Source: Spisula solida (taxonomy: Eukaryota > Mollusca > Bivalvia > Venerida > Mactridae). From it: a stretch of DNA of 64,000 nucleotides. Position 1 is the stretch's first letter. Each line of letters begins with the position of its first letter. The stretch spans positions 22,171,501-22,235,500 of the forward strand of contig OX365944.1 in assembly GCA_947247005.1 (NCBI GenBank), read 5' to 3'. Below are positions 51,589-63,500 of this stretch, in pieces. The notes below the pieces were generated by a model. The model was not told where the DNA came from, did not search any database, and saw only the letters and a program-made list of their open reading frames with translations. The translations under genes were made by a program, and so were the position numbers.

Positions 51589-54500
51589 GTCAGTAAGATG
51601 CTTATGTATCCAGAGACTATAGATAACATAGTCTCTGATGTATCCGTGTAACATTTTTCATTGTTCTTTTCCAATTCAACTAAATCTATACTCATTTCTA
51701 CAATTATCTTGTTTGCTGCTCGCTTACAAATTGAGTTGTGTTATTGTGAATTTTCATTCTGCTAAATCTTGCCAGTTAATGGTATTTCAAGTACCGTATA
51801 TGTACTGTTGTAATGCTATAGTGTACTGTTTGTTTTAGCGCTCTATGGGAGTGAAAAAAGATGGAAGAAGACCAGCTTATTCTAAAGTGTAAGTTTATCT
51901 TAATTAATTTTGTTGGTTTTGTTTAAAATTGAATGGAAATCTTTAAAACTTGTTGTTATTTTTAGCTTTTTATGAAAGCAACTTATGTACTACTTCACTT
52001 AAGTTAACAACATGAAAATACTGACAAATTTCTTAACATTTGCATGTGCATATATTTTAACCTCCAAATTGCTAATACTTTCACACACCAAATGGTTAAA
52101 ATTCTTTGAAAGCAACAAATTTACTGCATAAGTTGCTAAGTTAATAAAGTATTTAAAAACTCTAATAAGAAACCGATAATTTCTTCAACTTAAAGATTTG
52201 TGAATCCTTGACCAAGCCAAAATGAAACTTATTTATCTGTGCATAGTCAAACTCAGCATTGCCAGGGTGCCTAAACATGTTACTGGTATTTACTTATATC
52301 TATAATGACAGGGACGTTGGCAAGGGTACAAAGGAGGTCTCAAAAAAAGGTAAGAAAGTTTAGTATAAATTGCAATAGGCTGAATTATTAAAGTTATGTC
52401 AATGAGGAATATTCAGTCTACTAATATTAATTTACTTTTGCCATAACTGGCAGGTAGTTGTGCATAACAAAGCTTGTTCTAACCATTGGACAGATTTCAA
52501 TGAAACTTCACATGGATAATTGGTACCAAGCCTTATGATGCATATTGTCAAGAAATGTAAGATTCAATTATTTTTGCCCGTGCGATGGCTCTTTGTGAAA
52601 GACATACACCCGTAATACTAGTACATTTTTGTGTCAACAACCCAACTAGTTCTTCGGTTGTTTGTTTTTGCCGGCTTGTATTATGAGTGTTTTATTGTTG
52701 TGACTACTTTTGGTAAGAGTGGTTTGTTGATTTTATTGTTGATATTTGCAGACAAGTCAAAGTTTGACAAAGATGTTACAAAGAATTTCAATGATATGAT
52801 AGATGGGGAGCTGTCAAATATACCTCCAGAGCCTAAGACTATGGTGAAGATATTCCTGAGCTCAACCTTCTCTGGTAAGGCATCATGTATGCACGCCAAG
52901 GTGGTACTTATACCTAGAGAGTAACACTAATATAAGATGAGTTTGGATGCTTTGAGGTGCTAAGATTAAAGCACATAATTATGTCTACTGTATTTGTTGA
53001 TACTTTCACGCAGTGAGCATTTAAATTTCTGACAGCTAGTCTAGGAAATACTATTTATTCGTGCAAACTAGATTTCTGACATTGAGACATCATATCGGTA
53101 TTCATGAATTTGAGTGCGGATATTATTAACATCTGGAAGCAGTCTGGATTTAAGAATGATAATGCTCATTTTAATTCAAATCTACACCAAGAGAAGCCAA
53201 TCTGTATATACTGAGCATCGAGCAATGAATATCATTTATTTCTTGTCTTTGATATGATGCTGCCACAGAGCGAACCAGTGCTTCCCATACTCGAAGCGGA
53301 CACTTTGCCATTGAGCTAACGAGGCTACTTAAAAACATTAACAGTATTGCTAGCAGCATTTACAAATTTAGGGAAGCATTCATCTTCTCTAAGGGTAAAT
53401 TTCTACATATGGTTGTGAAGTTTTAAATGCCTGACTTTGCTAGTTCTAATCTTCTAATGCGACTACAATGTACATGTAATCATTATTTTCAGACATGCGA
53501 GAGGAGAGAAACACACTAGCACGAGAAGTGTATCCATATTTACGTGCATACTGCGCAGGGTTAGGTCTGGACTTTCAGGTTGTCGACATGAGATGGGGTG
53601 TTACTGATGAAAGTATCAATGATCATTCGGTGGAGAAATTATGTCTACTAGAAGTAGATAACTGTCAGAAATCATCCATTGGACCAAACTTTATTGTGAG
53701 TCTTCCTATACAAGTCATCATACTATGATACTTTTCAAAAGCTTACAGCTGTGGTCGGGTGGTTATTGCATTGATTTTTAACTCGACAATCTTGTTAATA
53801 CCCTGCCATAAAAATCAGACAATAATGGTGATTTCCCTCCACTTGTTGAGAAGTCGCTGGAGCCCGTTTCCTAACCAAAGCACTTCCAAGCGCTCGATAG
53901 CACTTTGCTAGGAAACGGCTTGCTTCAAAAAAGCAAAAAATTCATAAACTTCTGGTGAGAGCTCGTGGATAGCAGAATGTTGCACGATAAAGCACTATTG
54001 AGCGCTACAGAAACCTTGCTTGCTGGTAGTGCGTCATTGCATAGACGTAGGAAAGTGCTTGATAGCGAAATTAGGAAACAGGCAACGGGCTCCCAGGTTC
54101 ATAACGGAAGGGTAATTTAGTACTGGTTGGGATACAGTTCAGGAAAAATGGTTAGATGAATTGACAACCGTTTTTAACTGAAAAAATGTTGAGGAAGGGC
54201 GTTAAACCTGAACAGTTTCTCTCTTTTTCACTGAAATTACTAATTAGGAATATTAGTACCAAATCTAGTTGCACACATTTTCAGGATTTTACATCAGATG
54301 ATTATTGTCAGAGTTATGGCCCTTTGTGGGAGAGGTACCTTTTTCTGTCAAAAACCTCATAGTTGATGTACATGTATGGTATAATTCTAGGTATTATCTG
54401 GGCAAAGGTATGGTTTCCGACCAATACCAACTGAAATAGCAGTTGATCGATTTAAGCTGCTTGAGAAAAAAGCTGATCAACTTAACCTAAAAGACAGAGA

Positions 54501-57500
54501 ATTACTTAAAGAGTGGTACAAACTGGATGAAAACATGGTTCCTCCGATGTATATATTGCAGGTAAACACTTGTAGATCTAGCAACGTTATTAATCAGTGA
54601 CAAGGCGCCGATCTCCCGAAACATCTCAATTTGAGCTAAATCTCATCTCAAATATGGCCATGTGTCGTTCAGATAATTTCCATGGGAGGCTAGACTTCAT
54701 ATTTGCATCACAAAACAGAAAATATTTTTCTTAGTTTATAACAGTAAAATTTAAAGAGCTTGAACTCCATATTTATCGAATTTGAGCAAAATCTCAATTT
54801 GAGATGAGATTTCTACTTAAGATGCTTTGGGAGATGGAGGCAAGATGAGTGAATCTGTCTCAATAGTCTAGATTGAGGTAGATACTATGTAATTAGGTTT
54901 AGGGTTAGGTACACTTTGGATATGGGTGGTATAAGGTGCCACTGTGCAATCTCTGGCTGTGTCACATCTAGGACAATCAAGAGATGTTCACATACTTCCT
55001 GGCTTTGAAGTTTGCATAAAAAATATGGAAACTATCTAATGTTAGAGGTTGTTAATTTGTAGTCAATAGTGTTGTTACGCAGTTTGTTCCTCTTCAATCT
55101 CAATTGGGCCGCCTTGTACATTATGGACGTAACACCTAAGCGGGTTTACAATTACTTCAGTCGTGGCTAAATCTCATTCCACTATCTTCTCTAAGTATAG
55201 ATTGGGTTTCGTCATAAATTCATGCATTCATCATAACTCATAATTGCATGTGTTAGAAATCATAAGAGTATGATATTTTTCGTACTTTTAAAAACTACTA
55301 ATAAATATTTCCAATTTTGTTTCAGCCAATCAAATCCATGTATTTTAGTCCAGCCAATCAAATTTGTGTATTTCACATTTTAGTCCAGCCAATCAAATCC
55401 ATGTATTTCAAATTTTAGTCCAGGCAATCAAAAACGTGTATTTCAAATTTTAGTTCATTCTATCAAATCCGTGTATTTCAAATTTTTGTCCAGCCAGTCA
55501 CATCCTTGTATTTCAAATTTTATTCCAGCCAATCAAATCCAAGTTTACATTTTTTGGAGACTATTCACCAGGATGCAGTGAACTGAGACAGAAGGACACC
55601 GACGATTGGTGGACAACGTTTCAAGCCATACAGGGAGTTTTACGTACAGCTGCAAAACAAGCTTATGACGAGAAGAAAATGTCAGCTGAAGACTTACACG
55701 AATACTTCTTATCAGGTTCTAGTTACTTTGTGTTCAGTTAAACCTTTACTCAATACACATACTGTAAACCTAGAAATTATTTTGTGCGAATTAATTTTTG
55801 CAGAGTTCACGAACGGTAGAATTTCGCAAAATTAAGTCGCCACGAAAGTGCTAAAAACATTAATATGGACACTGCAGGAAACTTAAAAACGCAAAAATTT
55901 GTAGTTGCGAATATGCCCACGATCAGCAAAACGTGAAAGTTAATATTCGCAAAAGTAAATTGGTTTGCAGTACTGTCAGGTCCCTTGATTATGAAACTTG
56001 TTCCAGCTGAACTGAATTTCAAGCTTAAACTTTAAATGTTTCAAATAGCAAAGTGTCTCATAATTTGATGAAACTTTTATATTACATGGATAGACTTAAA
56101 GAAAGCAAAGTAATAGTTTCTCGTATACCGGTAGTATCATTAACCGTTGGACATTCTAGGAGCTAATCAAGTTTCATACTCAAGTTGAGTAGAGCATGAA
56201 AAAAGCTTTATATTCATAGGGTCAGGTCTCGATATAATGACACCCGATATGCTGACCTATTCATGCACAGACATCATTTTATGTGTACAAATGTTTCATA
56301 ACACTCTTTGTTACAATCCAGTATACTGACAAAATTGTTACAACAACATTTCGCCCTTGGACCAAAGTGAAGGAGGTGTTAGGGTTTTCTCCTTGTCCAT
56401 GCAATACCAAATATGAAATAAAGATGGTAGCAGTGTTTCTGCTGTTTGATGAAATTCAGGCTTCTCTTCTCTTATACCTTCATGGTGGTGGGTAACATCA
56501 AGAATGAGGTGTCAAGAGTAATTAATATAACTTGAAAGCAGTTTGAGGGCTTGGTGCAAAACAATGGTAACTAGATCAATTTATATAGGCATATACAATA
56601 GTTTTGCACTGAGCCCTCGATTTGCTTTACTTGTAGACAAATTTAGTCTGCGCTACATATATCAGTATTTATCTGTTATCCCTTAATGGATTCCAACAAT
56701 GCTTCACAAGAACACCATGCCAAGTTGTATATATAACTGCCACGTTGTCCTCAGATTAGTTTTCACAGAGTTACTGCCCTTGTAAATCACATCTTATTTA
56801 ACTTTAAGTATGTTCTTACCTTTGCAGTGACTGAGTGTGAAATACAAGATGGGATATTAAAGGCTAAGGATGTAGCTGCTCATTGTTTGGTATATTATAG
56901 GGAACTACAACACCTCCATACTGATGGCATCAAATTCAATGATCGCGATGCACATAGACACATTGACGTCATCAAAACTACAACAGTATGTTTTATTTAA
57001 TCATTTTCTTAAAGAATAAGGACATGCCAGTTTCTCTTCCTGCTACTTATTCGAATATTCTGTCCCCTATTTTAATAGTTTGTTCGATGTTCAAATATTC
57101 GATTTCATGTTTGAATATTATGTTCCATGTTTGAATAGTCTGTCCCATGTTAGATAGTCTGTCCTATGTTTGAATAGTCTGTCCCATGTTTGAATAGTCT
57201 GTCCCATGTTTGAATATTATGTCCCATGTTTGAATAGTCTGTCCCATGTTTGAATAGTCTGTCCCATGTTTGAATAGTCGGTCCCATGTTCGAAAGTCTG
57301 TCCCATGTTTGAATAGTCTGTCCCATGTTTGAATATTTTGTCCCATGTTTAAATAGTCTGTCCCATGTTTGAAAACTCTGTCCCATGTTATAATAGTCTG
57401 TCCCATGTTCGATAGTCTGTCCCTTGTTCGAATATTCTGTCCTATGTTTGAATATTCTGTCCTATTTTTGAATATTCTGTCCCTGTTCAAATTTTCTGTT

Positions 57501-60500
57501 CCATGTTTGAATAGTCTGTCCCATGTTCTAATATTTTGTCCCATGTTTGAATAGTCTGTCCCATGTTCGAATATTTTGTCCCATGTTTGAATAGTCTGTC
57601 CCTGGTTCGAATAGTCTGTCCCATGTTCAAATATTCTGTTCCATGTTCGAATATTCTGTCCCGTCCCGTCTCCAGTTTTCCGTCCTTAGTGCTTTGAGGC
57701 ATTAAAAAAATGTTGATAGTCCTAGTCTCAGCAGTCAAAAAGCTGAAAGATCTAATTTCAGCTATAAAAAGCTAATGTAAGAGTGCATATTTGTAATTTA
57801 AATTTATTTTATGATATTATTCAGGATGGTAAAACTATAACTACAGTCAACAAGGAGGTTGAACGGTTAAGTAAGGCATTACGTGAAGAGAAGATCAAGC
57901 AATGTATGCCTGCATCGAACATTAAGGAATATGCTATCATGTGGCTACCAGGGGGCATTAACCGAGAAAATGCTGAACATTCTCATTATCTGAAATCATT
58001 CTGTGCAGATTTTATAGAAGATTGTATGAAACTGATTTACAAGGCTGAACAGGAGAAGGATGCTCTGATTGACACTAGGAACTATTATACGTATTATGAT
58101 GAAACCATACACCATCTGAAGTTCTGTCTGTCCAAATGTGAGTCATTCTGTGGACAGGAGAAAGTGAGTATATTGCTACTTTGTTAATTGTTAACTCTTT
58201 ACTCCCTAGACGTCCTATACTGTTAATCTACAATATTGTCCTAAACCGTTAACCTACAATATTTTGTCTAAACTGTAGACCTACAATATTGTCCTAAACC
58301 GTTAACCTACAATATTGTCCTAAACCATTAACCTACAATATTGTCCTAAACCATTAACCGACAATATTGTCCTAAACCATTAACCTACAATATTGTCCTA
58401 AACTGTTAACCTTCAATATTGTCCTAAACCATTAACCTACAATATTGTCCTAAACCATTAACCGACAATATTGTCCTAAACCATTAACCTACAATATTGT
58501 CCTAAACTGTTAACCTTCAATATTGTCCTAAACCATTAACCTACAATATTGTCCTAAACTGTTAACCTTCAATATTGTCCTAAACCATTAACCTACAATA
58601 TTTTCCTAAACCATTAACCGACAATATTGTCCTAAACCATTAACCTACAATATTGTCCTAAACCATTAACCTTCAATATTGTCCTAAACCATTAACCTAC
58701 AATATTGTCCTAAACTGTTAACCTTCAATATTGTCCTAAACCATTAACCTACAATATTGTCCTAAACCGTGGCATAAAGGTAGGGCGCACGGTTTGGTAT
58801 CGAGAAGTCCTCAGGTTTGATCCCTGTCTGGGCCACTGCTTAAATTCTCTGAGCAAGAATAACCCACAGTACTCCACGGGACCAAGGTGTGAATTGGTAT
58901 GTGTGAGGGTGGTGTCTGTACATGGTAGATATTCCTGGCCACTGTATCTCGATGTTGGCTGCACACAAACCAGAAGAGAAATGGTCTCTACACGGGGACT
59001 CAAATGCAAGTTTACTTAGACCTTAGGTAGCCCAATGACCAAGGGATGTTCAATTTCAAAGGATGGCTGTATGGCTGAATAGCTGAAAGTGACCCTCGAA
59101 AACTGGAGCTTAACTTTAGTCTGTGTCATACTAAAGACCAAATAAAAATAATACGAGTAGCTGCCTTGCTAGATGCCCAGCATAATTGGGGGAAACCTGT
59201 CGTCTCTCTCATACCCTCATAGCTATGTATACCATCAGGAGTAAGGTGTTGAGAGTGATTTATATAAGTTGTTTTGAACTTGCTTCTCAATCAAACTAAA
59301 GTATACCGGTAAACTAAATTTATTAATTTAATTTTTTTATAGGTTTTGTCAGCAGCCAAGTCCTACATATTAAACAAGTCTGGGAGAAAGCCTCTTATTA
59401 TACACGCTGAATCAGGATTGGGTAAAACTTCTATTATGGCCATGATAATGAAGAGTATTCCAAATTGGCTTGATAACCAAACACATGTCAAACTGATACG
59501 CTTCCTTGGTACAACACCGATGACACATGATATCTTCGATGTTTTATACAGTGTACTTGGACAGCTCTCTGATGCCTATGACCTGATTATGCCGCCCTAT
59601 TTGTACTCGTCTATGAAGAAGTTGAGTGAAGGTGCTCCTGGCTTCATCAGACAACTAGCTAATAAAACAAAAGAAACAGTGGTCATACTGTTGGATTCTA
59701 TTGACCAGTTATTCTCACATAACAATGCCTACGCCATGGAGTGGATGCCCTTACTACTCCCAACAAATGTCAAATTGATTGTGTCTACTCTACCAAATGA
59801 TCATAACATCCTGAAAAATATGAAGAAGCTTCTACCGGATCCAGAATGCTATGTTGATGTACCAACCCTGAATGAATCTACCGCAAAGCTTATCGTGGAG
59901 ACCTACATGAAAGGATGCCGTAGAACTCTTCAACCATTTCAGAAACAGATCTTATTATCCGTGTTCAATCAAGCACAAAGTCCCTTGTTTTTGAAGTTGC
60001 TTCTGGATGAAGCTAAGTTATGGAATTCATACACTTGCAAAGAAGGGCTTGAGTTGCCTAAAACTGTGAAAGCTGTGATTAACAAGCTGTTTGAGAAGCT
60101 GGAGAACAAGTTTGGTTACGCTCTGGTCAGTCATGCCCTCGGATACATCACGGTAGGACTCAATGGACTTACTGAGTTTGAGATAGAAGATGTGTTGTCT
60201 TGTGACGATGAGGTTTTGAATGAAGTATACAAATACCACGATCCACCCGTCCCTGGGATCGTACGAATACCCGTCGTCCTGTGGGCCAGAATACGCTACG
60301 ATATACGCAGCTACTTGGTTGAAAGAATGTCACAGGGAAAGCACACATTATATTGGTATCATCGACAGTTTATTGAGACGGCGAGAGAACGGTACACTGA
60401 TTCGGGTAAGGATATACTCCTTCATAAAAACTTGGCTACTATATACATGCAAGAAGATGGTGTGAAATGCTCTATCACACTGAAAAACAGGAAAAATTTG

Positions 60501-63500
60501 GTGGTGGAAAATGCTGATAGACAGGTTACGCCCCAGCCATTTACTGCAAGCAACAGGCGTAAACTTGCTTGCCTACCCTTCCATACAGTGAAAGGATTCA
60601 AGCTCATTGGTTTGGACAAGGCTAAAGATGCTGTATTCTGTAATTTCAAATTCCTTTGTAATAGAATAGCAGCGTTTTCTACCAAAGTTCTGATCAATGA
60701 TTTGAAATGCTTGGTTCAAGAGTCCAATGATGATGAAGTGACTACACTGTTAGACTTCATCAGTGGAAGCAAAAGTGACCTTTCTCAACAAAACTACTTT
60801 GCTTTTTGCTTATTGGCATATATCAATCCCGAAGCAGAACATAAGCATTTGATTGAGCTGCAAACGCAAGCCAAAGCATTTCTTATTGGCAAAAAGAAGC
60901 CAATGTGCATTCCTGAGTATGCCTTCCTTGCTCCAAGGAGTGACAGTGACGGTGCTTGTCAGACAACTCTACAAGGCTATACAGACATTGTATCATCATC
61001 TAGCTCTAGTATATTGCTTAGAAGACAAAGCAATCAGTCTGATAAGGACAGTGAAATATCTGGTGAATCTGAAGATGGTAAGGCTGCAACTGATTATGCA
61101 GTTTGGAGCGCTGATAGTTTTGAAGTCATGGATATAGAAGTACCAGATGTTACTGGCCCGCTGGAACATTGTTTGCTTGGAGATGAGAACTTACTTTATA
61201 TTGACAAAAACTCTCTGATAGACTACAACTTTACCAGCAAGAAGAGTCGAAAGTTAGATCTGAGTGCTATAGAAAACTTTGATGTGTCCAAAGGTGTTGT
61301 GAAGTTTGTTGCTAACCCAGAAAGGAGCATAGCCTTTGTCGGTGTGTCGGCGGCAATAGTTCGTATAGATATAGAAGAGTGGAATGTAGTGGATACATTC
61401 AAGGTTGCAGATGAGTGTTCAGTGATAGAGAACTTGTTTGTGATGGAACATGGTGAGAAGTTTTTAGCTGTTGGCAAGATGATCCATGCATCCCAAGGTC
61501 CGGAGAATCAGAGTTTTGTTAATCTGTTTGAAACAGGAAACGGAAGTCCTACTCAGGTGTGGACATCAGATAAACTGTTTGACTCAGAGAAAGCCACAAT
61601 GGCATGCAAGGATGATTGGTTATGTGTTGGTACGCTGGCAGATACTGTTGAGAATGATACTGCCATTGAAGGTAAAGAAGCAGAAGTCAAAGAGGCTAGT
61701 GGTGATACTGCCATTGAAGGTAAAGAAGCGGAAGTCAAAGAGGCTAGTGGATGTGAGTTGATCATGTACAATGTTGAAGATGCAGACTGTGCAGTACAGA
61801 AGGTGGAGGTTGCCGATTCTATAGCACAATTACAAGGTCACCCTTACCATACCAAGGTACTGTTTCATCCATATCGTACCATAGTGCTTGTAAGAGCACA
61901 GAATGGAGGTGTATACATTGTACATGTCATGGACAACGAATCGCAATCAAAGATTGACCAGATCAATCTAGACTTTGCAGTGACAAGTATGACAGTGGCA
62001 TGGGACAAGGAAGCACTGTTTGTGAGTTCTGCTAAAGGTTGTGTTGTGATGTTTCATCTGGGAATGGATGTATGCAGACTCTCTACTTTTAATGCTCATC
62101 CTTGCAGCATACAGGACTTATTTGTCCTTGAACAAAATCTTATCACTGTTGGTGAAATCGTGGAGATGAAGGTCTGGTCTGTGAACACACTCCTGCAAGA
62201 TTCAGACTCACAAACAAAAGTCATTGTTAATAAAAATGAAGACTTGTTGGACCAGGTGGATGTTCTTGCTGTTGCTTGTACTGAAGATGGTGATAAACTA
62301 CTGACCTGCCATGACATAGGTGTGGTGAAACTATGGAATCTGAAGACTCAGGAATATATCAGAAGTTACAGCATACAGATAGCAGCAAACATCATACATG
62401 TGGTATCTGACGAGCTGGTTGCATTCCACGACACCACACAGGGTATGATGGTCATACTGGATATTGTTGCATGGGAAGAAGTTATCATGATCCCTCCAAC
62501 CATTTCTAACATTCTTGATTCAACAATGAGCTCAGACAGGGAGTCTATGTTTCTGTTTAGTGCTTCAAAGAAGGGCAAAGAACAGGTGGATGTTATAAGT
62601 ATGAAATTGCGAAAGATTTCAAAGACTATACATCTGAAAAATGGGCTGACTTACAAAGATCTGACAATCTTTCTGTCTGGAAATGAAAGGTATCTGGTGA
62701 TTCGACACAGAATATCGGAGAAGGAATTTAAGCAGATCAAGGCTATGTGGAAGAGTGGAGGTTTCTCCAGCCAGAACCATCGATACAGATTTACCGCCAT
62801 AGATTTGTCGCAAGGGTCGGGGGCTTTGATTCCCTGTAGTCGACAGCTGTCTAAAATACCAACTTTGGGGTTAACTGCTGAGTCATACAGTGGAAACACA
62901 ATCCTTGTGTCTTCAAGGCGGTAAGAAAATTACACTTTACATTTATTAGTACAGCTTGAAACATTTTTTGTTGGTTTAAATTTTATATTCAGCCCTTTAA
63001 CTGTGGAATTTTGGGTAATTTTTCGTCATTTGATTTTAAATTGATAATTTTATATGATTGTCTAAGTCTTTACAATTTTACACTTGAAAATATTTTCCTA
63101 GTTTTTACTTTTTTTTGTTACATTTGATACTATGCCATTGGTTGGTACTGTACAAAGTTATGTGTATTAAACAAGTAGTTAACTAAAATAGCAATACTTA
63201 TTAGTCCCTACCGGTTTTTGACCGGAGGGGACTATAGGTTTGCTGTCAGTCCGTCTGTCAGTCAGTCCGTAAAAAAAAATCTGGATCCTGACATAACTCA
63301 AACAGTTTCCAAGCTAGGTTTATGAAACTTGGTATGTGGATAGGGGGCAATAAGGGGATAATGCATATCCAAAAATATTTTGATTCCGACCAAAATTTTT
63401 GTTGCTATGGCAACAGAAACATTGAAAATGGCTTAAAACCGGTAGGGGACTTCTGTATTGCTTGCAATTCTTAATTACTTGTTATTACTATACAAATAGA

